A stretch of DNA of 64,000 nucleotides, taken from positions 124,001 to 188,000 of the forward strand of contig JAJNNX010000057.1 of assembly GCA_023159155.1 (NCBI GenBank). The letters are read 5' to 3'. The notes under the pieces are model-generated. The model was not told the DNA's origin, searched no databases, and saw only the letters and a list, made by a program, of their open reading frames with translations. Position numbers and translations under genes: made by a program. Shown piece after piece: positions 22,793-35,476 of the stretch. This DNA is from Ustulina deusta (Eukaryota > Ascomycota > Sordariomycetes > Xylariales > Xylariaceae). Within the stretch, counting starts at the first letter, position 1; each line of letters starts with the position of its first letter.

Positions 22793-25002
22793 ATGACCAC
22801 AAACATCCTCTCACGGCCGGCGCTCGGTCCAAAGGAGGGCCGGGCACCGCCAGGGCTGTTCTCGCCTATCTCGAGGGAACGCAGGCGGCGATTGAGCAGT
22901 CGTCAGAAGCATGCCTTTCTTTTCGGTACAGTCATACTGGTGTTCTTCATTTACTTCTTCTCTCAGCGAGACATGTTGGCACGCTCCGAAGAACACGAAG
23001 AGGCGTCGCACAACGTCCCAGTATTACGAAACCTAAAGAGCCCGATCTCATCAGGGGACGCGGATAAGCAAGACGGATGGCGATCACGATTTAGCTCGTC
23101 AGAGAGCGTTCATACGTCCAACGTTCAAAAGCCGATACTAGAGGATGTCGTAGAGGATGATGAGAAATTATCGGGATCTCTGACGAAGAAACCCGCGCCG
23201 GAGAGCGCTGGGAAACAGAATGTACATCATCAGAAACCCAAACCAGAATCTGAAAGAGACAAACAGCAATCGAATCACTGGCCCGAGAGGCCACACCTCC
23301 AAGATAACCTAGAAGCTGTTTTCGCCTTGCAACCCGACGAAATCAACATGCGCGAACTCCTCCGGCCCATCGACAACGGTGGTCCGGAGCGGATGCGAGA
23401 GCTAGGCCTTCGGACGCGAGCATACCAGAAATACCTGAGCGCATGGGAGAAGCTGCATCTAGTCGAGGACAAGACAACGGGCGAGACATCCATCCGGGAT
23501 GACGTGATCCAGTACCTGCGCAGCCAGCAGGATGACGAAGACACGAGCCTCGGCTCGTCCTTTACCACCACAATCCAGAACTATGAGGCGTACCGGGCCT
23601 TCCTGGTGAAATTCGCGCGTATCCTGTTCCCCTTCACGAGTCCGTATTTCGCGGACCACATGTCACTGCACGCCCAAGTCAAGAATGGAGGAAAGGGCAT
23701 CGTGCTCACTGCCGGCGATGACCAGGCCAAGTACCTCTTAACGACCATCTATACGTTTCGGGAGCTCGGCTGTGATCTCCCCATCGAGATTATGTATCTC
23801 GGTGACAAGGACCTAGACGAAGACCACCGTTCCGAGCTCGAGGTGAGTACACTTAGTCCTTGTATGTAGCTTGATCGTGTTTCTGTATCCTAACGATACC
23901 TCTCTAGGCTTTACCAGATGTCACGACACGTGACATATCCCTGATGGTAGAGGACGATGGATGGGAGCTAGCCGGCTGGGCCATCAAACCTTTTGCGATG
24001 CTAATGTCAAGCTTCCGCGAGGTCATATTCATCGATGCAGACTCGTTCTTTTTCCGGAACCCAGCCAAGCTGTTCGACGACCCGGACTACAAAAAGACCG
24101 GGGCGCTATTCTTCCGCGACCGAACGATCATGCCCGAGTCTAAGAGAAAGTGGCTGATGCAGATACTCCCGAGGCCGATCCATAAGCTTGCGAAGGAATC
24201 TACTTGGTGGACGGGTTCGTCGGGGCATTACCAGGAGAGTGGTGTCATGGTGGTGAGTGTTCCAGGGAGCCCCTCCATCTCACACAATGATCAGAGTCCA
24301 CCTGCACAACAGAGCTAAATCGGTTATGTCTAGGTCGATAAATGGAAGCATTTCGTATCGATGCTGCTCATCTGCCGCTTCAACGGAAGTGACAGAGACC
24401 CACGACCGGGCAAGATGGGCGTGTACGAGATGATGCATGGTACGTAAAATAAAACTCGCGCAAGCCTTCATGCCACTGTCCCCTACACTAACGTCACGAC
24501 AGGCGACAAGGAGACATTCTGGATCGGCTTTCTGCTCGCAGGCGACCCATCCTTCGCCTTCCACCAAGGCAGTGTAGGATCGATAGGGGTAATCGAGCCC
24601 CCGAACGCGACCGCAACAGAACCCGACGCCAACGAGCCCTGGCCACCAAGGGGGACTCAAGACATGGAAGATTACGCACAGCCAGAAGCAACCAACACAT
24701 ACACGATGTGCAGTCCTCAGCTCCTGCATCTCGACACAGACGGCACGCCCCTCTGGTTCAACGGCTGGCTTCTCGTCAGCAAGTACGCGGAGCGGTCGAA
24801 GCGGCGGTTCGCGCCCATGGATGCGTATCTGAGGGAGCCTAGGTACAAGGCCATCGACGACGACGATTTCTGGAAGCTCGCGACGGACAACATGTGCTGT
24901 CTGACGTCGGGCGCGGACTCCAAGTCCGATCTGACCGAGCATGACTTGGGAGTGCTTCAGATGATAAGAGATCGCGCGCTGGAGGTCGGGATCATGAATT
25001 AA
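22793..25002 (+). CDS. Alpha-1,3-mannosyltransferase, GT71 (Mnn1 family)
   Basis: Four exons give 666 aa: 22793-23842, 23908-24252, 24334-24439 and 24503-25002. All introns are GT-AG (65, 81 and 63 nt) and the phases join exactly. It is a type II Golgi membrane protein with a short basic cytosolic tail, one transmembrane helix at about residues 41-58, then a charged low-complexity stem to about residue 190. The catalytic domain carries the DAD (DxD) metal/nucleotide-sugar motif at about 393-395 in the context IFIDADSFFF, followed by the W.E..G..KP.A-type sequences seen in GT71. The family transfers mannose from GDP-mannose in alpha-1,3 linkage to N- or O-linked glycans or other mannosides; the acceptor cannot be told from sequence. 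No disabling change is visible. A 295-codon open frame on the opposite strand (24280-25167) is a codon-usage shadow. Confidence 0.92.
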
Positions 25003-27090
25003 GGGCAGAACGAAAGGATATAATGGAGGAGGGACATTTTGGTTACTGACAGTGCTGGTTAAGTTGCCTCGGTCATCAGGAATGGTGTGTTCTTGGATTG
25101 ACAGGCTATGTTGACCCGATTTTGATTTTGATATGGGCAGAAGGTGTGTAGGTAATGCTGCTACCAAGCACCAAGCGCTGGCGTTATTGGGTTTTAGCTG
25201 GTGTTTGTGAAATTAAAGCTGCAAGATGAATAACAAGTCTATCCCAGCTCGAAGGCAACAAATAAATGAATAGCCGCTGCCCCATTCTACTCTGGGGACT
25301 AGATTAACATGCTGGTGGAGAGGTCTGTGTCTTTTTTTGTAGCAGAGGGCTACAAACAAAGTGGGTGAATAACAGCATTAATCAAGTCTCTTCTAGCCAG
25401 ACTTACTGCATGCAACACTCCTCTTCGGTCTGATCGACCGAAGCCGTAATCGCCACTGAAGACTTCTTGCCATCGTCTGGGATCTTAGCGACCCGCTGGT
25501 AAACGTCAGGCAGGCCAAGGTAATCATTAAACAAGAGAGCTAGGTCAAACATCCAAGCCGTTGGAAGCCTGTGTGTATCATAATGGTGTCTGATTAGTAC
25601 TTGGACCAGCAAAGCCAATGTCTTCATCGACACCAGCATTGCCGAGAAGATGGTATTCATCTCCGAGTTCAAGTTTCCTCGATCGAGTCAGCGCTGAGCG
25701 TACAGCACACACGACACGAGAGGAGCGCATTGGGATTTCTGCCACATCCCCGTCAACCGGCAGATCCAAGATTTCGAAGCTGCGGCCGACCCGAACCTCC
25801 GGATATACGTTTTCGCTCCCACAGATGTCCATCCCCCTGGCGGGTTGATCGCGTCCCTGACTCACCTCGTATCGCCTCGATCTCTGCTGTCGAATGCCGG
25901 AAATCCGCAATCACCTCGCTTGTAGCCAGAAGGCAAGAGGCAAGAGGCAAGAGGTTCGTCACATGTGCTTATTATGCAGCAGGGCACGCTCGTTCGCATT
26001 GTAGGCGAGCACGTTTACCTGCCTTGCGCCTTGCCAGCATCACTTCACACATTCTTCCGCTATCACCAGGAAAAGTAGGTAAGGAGGGGATACGAGTAGG
26101 TATTTATTAAGAACGTTGCCAGACACTCTGTACATTCTTTGACCCGTCGCATAGTCGCTGAAGGTTCTCATCACATTTCCTTCGATCCGCCACAACGTAT
26201 GTAATATCTCGTTCTGCTGCCCGAGATTGCTGATATGCTCGTAGAGCGCAAGATTTACTTGCTCTCGAGTTCAGTGCTTGTACGCAACACAGTAATCTCG
26301 GGGCTCTTGATCCTCGATGCTGTATGTATATCTGCTATCGATCAAATTCGACATTTGCTGCACGACCTCGCCATGATGAGTCACGTAGTGAGCGCCTTCT
26401 TGATCCTTCTCACCAAAGCCTCGGCTGAAATACAAACCTATCTCGTTTACCGACCGCTTTTCTTTTCTTTTCTTTTGTCTACTGCCGAATCTGAGCGCAG
26501 TATGTGTTTTAAGTTATGTGGAGGGCCAGCTGCCGTTGCCAACGCTTACCTACTAACTCCCGCTATTTCGGCCTGTTCATGAGTATCGGTAGCTGTTGGT
26601 ACGTATGCTCTATGCAAAGTCGACGAGGAGGCGAAAAAAACACTGTTGGTGTTAGGGTTTGCTGGTAGGTACCACCACCATGATTAGGATCGATTCCAGT
26701 GCTGTCTCCCGCGTTCGCCTCATACTAGAACCCGGTGTTTGAGGCTGCCTCATGTGAACTCCAAGATGTCAGACATAAGTGACATGCTTATGGATGTTAC
26801 ACGAAAGCATGACTAGAGCGCAAAGTTTGATGGTTTGGGTGCGTCAGCACCAATTGTATCATCATATTCTAGTTAAACTCATTATCGACAGCTCTACCAC
26901 AAGTATAACTCAAGAATTCTAAGATAAATTAAATTGGTATGCCGTACCAATAGTAGCGAGTAAAGAGCATATTAAATCATGTCCAGGTAACTTTGGGTAT
27001 ACAACGCCGGGAGTATGCGAATACGGAATTAACAAGAAAAAAAAATAGGCTCATCATGGATCTCATACGTGTCGTTCGTCTCTTTTTCGT
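25003..27090. other. Intergenic region, no supported gene
   Basis: Two overlapping minus-strand frames (25403-25672 and 25578-25910) look mildly protein-like but start from weak codons and can only be joined through a 37-nt intron, which is too short to trust. A + frame at 26235-26582 is hydrophobic and has no recognisable domain. I see no tRNA or other RNA gene. The stretch holds the 3' ends of both flanking genes (GT71 and the minus-strand polyQ gene). Confidence 0.5.
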
Positions 27091-27852
27091 TCATCGCCTA
27101 AACAGCCACCCTAACTTCTTGGTGCGTTTGCCTTTCTTGATGCTAGAGTCGTCGCATTCGAGTTCCAGGCGGTATCGTCTCACGCTTCCGGTATCGTCAT
27201 CGAAGGTGAGCCGCCGATTGTCCTTGGGCACAAAACAATCCGGAACCACGTGCTTCATCACCCACCCCTTTATCCCACGACTGGCGGCATCAATGGCTGC
27301 ATACTCAAGGCGACGTGTGTGATCACTCATCCAATAATGAGTTGTCTGTGGTGGGGGAGGATGATACACCTGATCCATTTCCTCGGCCGCCTCATCATCG
27401 CCAGTAATTTCTTCTGGTGAGGGGAAGTAATAGTATGAATTTGGCTGTTGCTCTTGCTGTTGCTGCTGCTGCTGCCGCTGTGGCATCGTCATACAGAGAG
27501 AATGCCCACTAAGTCGTCTTGGATGGGATGCGGGCCTTGACTTGGCTGCACGTTGGATACTAGACCGCTTTTGATTTTGGGTATGCGAGGTGGTACGATT
27601 TAACATGCCGGAGCTGTGCGCATGGGAAGATCCCAAGTATGTGGATTCGTAGCCTGAGTCATGGCGGATGATAGGCTTGAGTGCGGATTGTTCGTCTTTT
27701 TGGGGCAATTTTCGAAGTGTTCCGACAGGTGAAGCAGGTTCGAATAACTCAATATCGTAGAAACTGTGGTACGTAGTATCGGATTTGACGATACTCACGG
27801 GGGACTGGGACCGAGGATAGAGGTTCGTATGTGATGACGAGAGACGGGACAT
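27091..27852 (-). CDS. Conserved fungal protein of unknown function with polyQ tract
   Basis: A single exon of 253 aa. I chose the ATG at 27852 (MSRLSSSH) because the open frame upstream offers only a GTG. The N-terminal half is Ser/Thr/Pro-rich and probably disordered. A Gln run follows near residue 130, then an acidic stretch. The C-terminal ~80 residues are much more ordered, with the pattern YWMSDHTRRLEYAAIDAASR, then KGWV.KHVVPDCF and a basic end (KKGKRTKK). This C-terminal block is, from memory, conserved in uncharacterised proteins of filamentous ascomycetes. No catalytic motif is visible and I propose no function. Confidence 0.75.
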   Translation of the reverse strand: MSRLSSSHTNLYPRSQSPVSIVKSDTTYHSFYDIELFEPASPVGTLRKLPQKDEQSALKPIIRHDSGYESTYLGSSHAHSSGMLNRTTSHTQNQKRSSIQRAAKSRPASHPRRLSGHSLCMTMPQRQQQQQQQEQQPNSYYYFPSPEEITGDDEAAEEMDQVYHPPPPQTTHYWMSDHTRRLEYAAIDAASRGIKGWVMKHVVPDCFVPKDNRRLTFDDDTGSVRRYRLELECDDSSIKKGKRTKKLGWLFRR

Positions 27853-30800
27853 TCTGGGCGGTTGTATCACTTCCTTTAATGCATAGAAGCGCTAGTCTTG
27901 ATGTTGTCCAAAGTACGCCACTAGTCTATAGCATGTATAAAATTGGACGAAAGATCTGATGATAGGTTGCGAGCAACAGCGGCCTAGATTCTTTTTCAAT
28001 TGTTGTTGTTGGGGAAGGGCAATAAAGGGGTGTCGCCATGGAGAAATGAGAAATGATGGGGTTAAATTACAAAAAGCGACGGACTTGCGGTCTGGTTGAA
28101 GCTTGGGTCAAGAAATGACGATGTGGTTGAAACTTAAAGTGATAGCCGAGTCGTCTAAGTGGGTAAGGTAGGCCCCAGATCTAACCGTTGCTGCACACCC
28201 GGTAGAGGGATACAGATCTGCAGGGTGGAGGACGAATAGGTTGGAAGGCTTTCGATTGGTGCTCGGCCACTTAAGACGAAGTGCCGCAATAGAGACGAGC
28301 GGTATGCTGCTCGTGTTATCGGCACCAGATTGTGATGGCGGGATCAGTCTTTTGTTAGTGAGACTCAAACACCATGGCGAAAGCTAGCGATCGGTACTGT
28401 GCGAAATGAAGAATGCGGCGTTCTCCTGACGATACGGGCACGATGATCTAACACCCAGACCAGGGTATTCCAGATTGTAGTCTCGAAAATGCTAGGATCG
28501 GTTTTATTTGCAGAATCTTGAGTGAAGAGGCGGTCAAGATATCGTCGAATGTCGCTTGGCTTAGAAGCCAAATGCTAGTATCGTGACCCCACCGGTGCCC
28601 ACAATAGGTCAAGCCCTCACGCCTCCAAGCCCATGAAAACCTTCTAGCACACCCCGCGCAACTCAAATGCACGGACTGCCGGCGGGTACGTGTAGACGAC
28701 TGAGGCGGGTAACGGAAAGATCAAAGCCGGCTCGATCCTGTCACGGGAATCGGCCGACTTATGCAGACCTTCTCGGTGATATACGTCTTGGTTTATGGAG
28801 AGCATAGGCAAGTCGGAGCTTGAGAGGAACCACGAGATCGTAAGGCGTCTGTTTTATGGTTTTCCCCCTCCTGCTGGAGGGCGTCATTCGGTCTAGACAC
28901 CGCCCTTGCATGAAGGGTTATGCAGGAGAAGACCAGGTTCGAGGGTGGAGTCTGGTGGCCGTTGGCGGTTTCGATGGTTCACGAACACGGGAATACTGAC
29001 CAGACAACAATCAGGAAATGACCTGGGGCGGAGAATCCGATGTCGCTGAACAACACACCCGGTCGCACTGGCGGATGCAGGTCCCACTTGGGCGTTATAC
29101 AATGCACTACAGAACTGCGGGTGTTGCCGAAGTGGGGAGACAAATAAAAATAAAAAGGCGAGAGACTGTTCGCGAGGCCAATGTCAGTCGGGAATTCGAG
29201 CAAGAAAAGAAGAAGACATGTGCCGTGTCTATCTAGGATGCAGGCATGCCACTCGTTGCGATCGTGGTCGCGGGGTAGGCCGCCATCATCACCATAATGT
29301 GCTGGGATGGGATTTCAGCTGAAGGTCTGTCATTTTCACATGCTTTTCTGGCGTCGTCTGCTCTGGTGCCTGTACCTATGAGGCTATGCCGCACGCTCAC
29401 CCACACACACACACTCACGCACACTCGCACTCGCACACACGTGTGGCATGCAGTGGCTTCGCTATGGCTGCATTTGAGACCATCACCTGACAAGCGTAGC
29501 CAATGGCACAACATGTCGATGCCTCCATCATCGGTCCATCAATGCTCAGCGCGACTGACAAACCAAGGACGGGATGCTGCTGCTGAGTGCTGTGTGGCCG
29601 GCGATTGAAACCTGGCCCCATCCCAGGAGGCAACTCTTCACATGTCGCCCAATCACCCATCCTCGGGTTCCGTTTCCGTGCTGCATGTCGCGCGGATGTG
29701 TTCTGCATGGTACTGCTGTCGGCTTTCGGCATGCAGCGTCCATCGTGGAACTCGTCCAATACCAGCATCGCCTCGCAGAATCAAAAAGGTACCGATCGGG
29801 CGATTGTTGGCAAACTGGCGGGAGTGCAGTGCACAGTACCTACCCTACACAGCAAAGGACTACACGCATCTCAGTAGATGGCTGTTTGTTTCTCGAGGAC
29901 GGCATCCAGGCAATCTCGACGGCGACACTGAAGCCCAAGGGTCGAATGACGTAGTGTATGGATACAGCGTCACGAGCTGCCCTTCCTTGCTCCCGGACCA
30001 TTCTGGATAGATGCTAGTGTAGTAGCCTAGGCTGGCCACTATCTGTTGGCGTGCGACACGAGGGATGGGAAAAGGAGTGCCAACAATTTCGGATTGTCCG
30101 GTATAATTAGGGCTCATAAGAAGTTGTGCCATGTTTAGAGACGGACCGGAATGCCAGGGATATAGCGCACCTAGTGTACCTACCTATGTACCTAGTCTAG
30201 CAGGTGGACTATGCAGACTTCCCGACCTCAATCGAACTCAACAGCACGTGATGTTCATCAAACCTCTAAAGTTATTTGTCTTAATAATGTAGTTATCGAG
30301 TCTTATGCGTATTAACTTCCTCTTTCATTTTTCTAACCTTCTATCAACCCAACCAACTAAATCACCGAACAGACCTCTCAAGCCGACACATAGGTAATAA
30401 CGGGGATGGCAGGGTATAGGACCAATAAGTACTCAAGTTTACATACAACCCTATAACTTGTTCAATTAACACACTCTGCATTCTCCATTATCACTCGTAT
30501 ACGTGTGGGCTTTGCAGGTTTTCTCGGTGCTTTAGTTGGTTGAAGTATGAGTTGTCAGGTTGACAGAGGGTCGCTGTGTAAGTAGTGTAGGTAGTTTGTT
30601 TGTCGCGATGCTTGGAGGCAAGAGGCCCCCCGCTGCGGGGGCATAAATCAGCCCTTGTTTTCAAGAGCTTTAGGCGAGCTGTATAGACCTAGCCATACAT
30701 AAGACCTGCCCATACAGACTGACCTACCTACCGGTACCCCCCTCAACCCGCACTTCGCGTCGGTTATCTGCTCCTTTAAGTAGGGAGAAGGGAGGACTTG

Positions 30801-31099
30801 CGGGCTGCTTATATAATAACAGAGGTTGTTGTGCTAACGCCCATATAAGAACGTAGGGTGTTATAATTAGGAGCCCGTACATACCGCAAAAAAAAAGGTG
30901 CAACACAAAAAAACCCTTCGATTTGCTCCAGTCGTTCCTCCTTCCGTTAAAAACGAGGGCATGGCGATTGCTGATATCGGGGACAGGGGTACGACCCCTA
31001 GGGTTTTGGCCGTTTTGGGCTAGATGTTAAGCGATTGGCTGGAAATGAGGTGTATACAGTGGGCGCCAAGAAAAAATAAATAGAAGGGAAGGTGAGTAA
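27853..31099. other. Intergenic region with CA microsatellite
   Basis: About 3.2 kb without a gene I can support. Many short frames overlap on both strands around 29.2-30.1 kb; none has a domain and they contradict one another. A CA/CG-rich microsatellite lies at about 29402-29442. TACCTA-type repeats appear at 30170-30200. Poly-A and pyrimidine runs near 30890-30950 have no clear role. Confidence 0.55.
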
Positions 31100-31660
31100 G
31101 ACTTGGACGTGGAGAGGTGGCTGTTGACGCCGAACTCCTTCCGGATCCTCTGCGGGAGGAAGTCGGCGGTGACGACGCGCACGCTGGGCATAAACATGCG
31201 CAGATGTCTCGGCGCCCGCCTCAGGTAGAGCAGGTCGTCGGCGACGTCCTTAGCGTGCTAGGTGACCTCGATGGTGGCCATCTTCTCGTCCCAGTACTCC
31301 CAGAAGGCGGCGCGGCTGGCGGACCACGTCTCGGGCACCTGCAGGGCGCAGGTGATCATGGGGTACTCGAAGTAGATGTTGTCCATCTCCTCCTCGTCCG
31401 AGATCTTGCCCCAGATGCGCTGGTAGACGTCGATGGTCGTGGCGTAGAGCGTGGCAGCCACTCACGTCTGCAGGTGCGGATCGAGGGCGCTGTACTTCTT
31501 GCCCTTGCCGCCCCCCCTCGGCCAGGTTGCCGGAGACCTGGCTGTGCATGCGGGTCATGAAGTCCACGATCGTCTGCTTCTCCTGCAGTGTACCGAAGCT
31601 CATGCAGTAGATAAAGGTCATGATCGTCCGCAGACGATCCTGGACCGCGATGTGTAAGAC
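31100..31660 (-). pseudogene. DUF2236/MpaB-like oxygenase fragment, broken
   Basis: Reading the minus strand gives a mosaic of one protein family. From high to low coordinate: a segment with MTFIYCMSFGT then VDFMTRMHSQVSGNLAE (31621 down to about 31520); after a run of Gs the frame shifts to GKGKKYSALDPHLQT, then a TGA; then VAATLYATTIDVYQ through ALQVP and AFWEYWDEKMATIEVT to a TAG at about 31260; then in the same frame HAKDVADDLLYL and a C-terminal RIRKEFG-like part near 31140. Frame, order and spacing match the DUF2236 family (ER-bound oxygenase MpaB and relatives). One frameshift in a G-run and two stops (TGA where W is expected, TAG where Q is expected) make it a pseudogene. The TGA overlaps a GTGAGT, so an alternative splice explanation for that one defect cannot be excluded. 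The N-terminal half of the family is not found upstream. Confidence 0.75.
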
Positions 31661-34183
31661 GTCAGCACTCTACCTTTTCTTCGCATTCGCATCCTTAGAG
31701 GTAAGATTTCTTTTGCTAGCAGGCGCTAACGCTAAGCTCGGCTACCTAGAGCAGGATGACAGCAGCGCCGGCGCCGAGGAAGATACCCTCCTACACAAAT
31801 TTACTAGTGTGATTCAGGTTGAAGTTGGGCAACATGAGCTGGCTTCTAGAGATGGCCCTCACCTGCGCCTTCTTGTTATTGGGGGACACGGTGCCTACAG
31901 AGGTAGCCGCTACATTTGGATGATAAAGTAGCGAGTCCTGAACGAAGACAGGCCCGATGTCAGATATACAATGAACAACAGGGTTATAATAAGAACGTGG
32001 ACGTGAGGAAGAGATCATTAGTTCAACTCAGGGAGAGACCAGCAACCGCTCTTACGCATAGTATAACATCAGAAAACTCTAGGAGAGAGTGGCAGAAAGC
32101 CAGTCCTTATAAAGTATAGAAGTACAAGATCTTACTACCTTTCTCGCTCTCGCTAACTGTTTTTGTAAAGTAGTGCTTAACCGGCGCGGGTACAAAATAT
32201 GATTTTTTTCTGGTTACTCTAGAGTCTAGAAGTCTATTATTTTCTCACCTTCTATTCAACTCGATCTGACTCTCGAAAGCGTTCCCGCATTCGCAGTCTT
32301 TGATTGATCGAGGTGCTCATTGGATGACTACCAAGGGGTGGTGATCCCTCGGCAGCAACGAGGAGATCAGTGGCTTCGATAGCCACGGTGCGGCTTGGTT
32401 GAACCATTGGCTGCTGACTGACGCAACCACAGCCAACCCCGCTCTAAACACCAACTAGACGGTGAACCAAGACGGCGCTGTTTTCAGTGCTTCCTTTACT
32501 AAAGGGCTAGGATTTCGCCAGCTTCAAAACAGGCATGATAGGGAAGACCTCGGTTTGTTTGGCCGACCGTTTTCTCAAACACACCTCGGACCCTGGCGAT
32601 TATTGGTAGAGACCATATGGGTAACGGCCATTGGACGAGGGGGCCACGATCTGCACAAAAAGGGAAAGCAACTCATGCGAATGCCGACCCCAGGCTGGCA
32701 GACGCTCGCCGCGTTGCATTCACGTCACTCCTGCGGGGTACGTAGTACTGTGCATAGTCTCCATCCCGCCCTCGCTGGTCGGAATGGCGGAGGTATGGAA
32801 ATGATTCATGCGTTAAATGCTCATCTCCGTCGGTTGTATCCCTATTGAGCTCTCGCTGCAGTTTCCGAATAAACTGACAGGTTGTGGTTAATTGCTAGAA
32901 TTATAGATCATTAATGTTCATCAGCGGTAAGTAACTAATTCAAGCAATATACTAAGCTATTATAACGGTGGGCGCTTGAAAAAGGGAAGTTTAGATTAAA
33001 GCTGGCTCAATTATTTAAAAGACTGTGTATTTATGCCATTGGTAACTACCTTGAATTGGATTAATGAGTACAATATAGGCAGTTAGATATAGTAGAAGAA
33101 AAAAACAACAAATGAGTTTGAAATAGATATTGAACGGCTTCAACAACTCTGAGCTTCCAAAACTTATTAGAAAATATAAGAGGGAGAATTTCTATAGATA
33201 TATCCATCAAGATCTAACATTCAAATGCAGTGCCGAATCTAGTTATTTCTTACTCTTTGCTATTTTCAAGGGGCCAAATCACTACGGCAATGATTACTAC
33301 GACTTGATCACTAGAGAGAGTCAAAAAGGGAGGGAAATCTAGGGAAATACGTGGAAGATAATCTAAGGAACTGCCCTAAGTAACTTAGGCAACTAATCCG
33401 TACCTTCCATCCCACGCCGCAACCTATTACTTGTCCTCTACTCGTGTTCCGCACTAGCACTAATTCCTATATTGAGCACACCTTCCTATCAAGAGTGCCA
33501 TTACACCTTCATCTTTGAAAATTTACAGTCGAGCAAGTTGCCAAATAGATTACTTCTAAGAAAAGACTTGAACACTTCTCCCACCTACTCCTCACTTTGG
33601 GCGTTGGAGATAGAGGGTTGAGAACCCCCCCATCCATATCTAGCACTGACGGGCTCACGTTCGTCTAAAAATCTGGTTCCTAATATAAGCGGGAAGCACG
33701 CATCAGTGTGTATGGCATTCGTGGCTTTGCTTCTCCTCGACAACCGTCAACTGTGTTGGCACTTGCCTGGTGGCTGGCCTTACCGCCCCCGATCAGGAAG
33801 GGAATTTCGGCGTCGAGTGCTCGTGTTGGCTTCACCCCAAAGAGGCTATTAAGCTATTGAACTTAGCAACCACAGTAAGGTACGAGCGTTGCTGGGTGCG
33901 GATAATGCTTAAAAAACCAAACGTAATATCTCAGCACACTTTATACCAGCAAACTCTAATCATGGCTCATCAGGTGAGTCCTAGCCGAGTATAAAACTCA
34001 CCCAAGCCTTCCTCTCGCGCAGACTACAGTCTCTCCCACTTAGGTAACAAAATCTACGTTGGCATTTAAGCTTTACTCGCTTTGTCCATCTTCCACCCTT
34101 CATATACAAATACTTAAACCTTATTTACATTCAAGGAGTAAAGTTCTTCCCTCTTCCCGCTCTTCTCGCACTCATCCTCCAAC
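31661..34183. other. Intergenic region, no supported gene
   Basis: A 128-codon frame at 32462-32848 begins at GTG and shows no domain. A 70-codon frame at 33130-33342 begins at TTG. Both are left uncalled. The final ~150 bp upstream of 34184 is pyrimidine-rich (CTTCCCTCTTCCCGCTCTTC), typical of a fungal promoter/leader for the F-box gene. Confidence 0.55.
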
Positions 34184-35476
34184 ATGAAATTCCTGGAAAT
34201 AGTGCGCTATTTACCTGTTTTGGGATCACTGTGGAGGCGGCACTGCAGGCAGCGGAACCTGGACAATTTCTTTTTGCAGTTGCCGCTTGACGTAATCTTC
34301 ATGATCGCGGAATTCCTGGACCCCGTAGACCTTGTCCTATTTTCTCAAACTTGCGACTCGCTGCGGGTTCTCTTCCAAAAACACTCGAACGCCACCAGAC
34401 TTTCTCGCACCGAATATCTCTCATATCTTACGGGCCGTGCTAGAGGGAAACCGAGGAAGTGGGTATGCGAGAAATGTATGATGCTTCATCCTATCTTTGG
34501 GTTCGATACTCCTGCAGCTATTAATCAAGTATCCACCTGCCCCCGTCGAAGGGGCACCCGCTACACAAGGACTTATTACGACAAGAAACGGCGCGATACC
34601 CGCCTCCAGTGCGGTCAAATCCGAATCGAACACCGTCATATTCAGCTGGCTCTCAAGTACACTCGTTTACAGGAGGGCAAATATAACTCCTACCTTCAAG
34701 CCCTGCTATCGCCGCACCATGATATAAACTTTAGGTGTAAGAATAACGCTCAACTTGAAACCTACTACTCAGCATATCCCAAGGTCGTTATGGGCCACGA
34801 CGGCAATCTTAGATTTCTACTTTTGTCTACCTGGCGATATCATAAAGGCCGTGGAAACATATCGTTGGACAGCATCGGGTACCTAAGCATCTGCCCTCAT
34901 GTCGCATTGGACTCTCGGCTCCCATGGCTTTTTCACTATCCCGGTTATGCGCTTCAGGATGTTGTGAATAGGGCGCTTGCGGTCGAAGGAGAAGAGCAAA
35001 CAGGGGCTTGCCCTCGTTGTGCTACCGATTTCTCGGTCCAGCTTAGTTGTCAGTTTCTAGACCTGCACGTCTGGCAGGACTTTGGGCCAGAGGGCTCTCC
35101 TGTTGATCTCGCTTGGAAAACCCAGTGTGAAGATGTCGGCTTAGACGGGGTTACAAATTGCTGGCACTGGGGCCCTACGTTATATCACGAACCAGGAACC
35201 ATAAGGAAGCTCTATGGGGAATCGGGAAATAAAGTAGCGGTTAAACCGCGCGATAAGTCTCCTGTTGTTATAAATGACCCATCACCTCTCACTGATCCTT
35301 TTGGATTGTTGTTTTTTCTCACCACGTTCCTCTAGCAACTCTATTGGCGTGAAACACACCGACCTGTGTTGACGATATATCAAGAAATATACTCCTACAT
35401 GCCCAACCTCGAGACTATCTGTATTATTGAGGAACTGGCCATCTATCAACGCCAGATTACCCCCGACGCTGTCTGA
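34184..35476 (+). CDS. F-box protein
   Basis: The start ATG at 34184 has a good context (CAACATGA). The N-terminus carries an F-box at about residues 32-70 (LPLDVIFMIAEFLDPVDLVLFSQTC), the element that docks SCF ubiquitin-ligase substrate receptors onto Skp1. A region with CxxC and Cys/His pairs follows (C-E-K-C at about residues 95-98, then C-P-R-R; CPRC near 285). The unspliced frame stops at 35333-35335 (383 aa), but that TAG is also the end of a TTTTCTC...CTCTAG acceptor. An intron 35234-35335 (GTAGCG...CTAG, 102 nt, phase 0 on both sides) removes a low-quality tail and adds 46 residues beginning QLYWRETHRPVL, ending at a TGA at 35474-35476, for 396 aa. I prefer the spliced model. The W.RD..RP-like ending is, from memory, common in related fungal F-box proteins. 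The substrate is unknown. Confidence 0.75.
35234..35335 (+). other. Predicted last intron of the F-box gene
   Basis: Donor GTAGCG, pyrimidine-rich 3' part and acceptor CTCTAG; phase 0 on both sides. Without splicing the TAG of the acceptor is read as a stop. Confidence 0.6.

Noticed and set aside
24280..25167. 295-codon open frame on the minus strand over the GT71 gene
   Set aside because: It lies antisense to well-supported exons and introns of the mannosyltransferase; GC-rich codon usage creates the open frame. It has no domain of its own.
25403..25910. Two overlapping minus-strand frames that look mildly protein-like
   Set aside because: The upstream frame starts from TTG, joining them needs a 37-nt intron, and no family is recognisable.
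26235..26582. 115-codon hydrophobic + strand frame
   Set aside because: Its hydrophobicity comes from T-rich DNA. There is no signal-peptide logic, no domain and no splice context.
29233..30132. Cluster of 90-126 codon frames on both strands
   Set aside because: They overlap each other in several frames over a CA microsatellite and GC-balanced sequence; at most one could be real and none shows a domain.
31117..31560. 147-codon + strand frame rich in Val/Gly/Asp/Leu
   Set aside because: It is the antisense shadow of the DUF2236 pseudogene, whose minus-strand translation is clearly meaningful.
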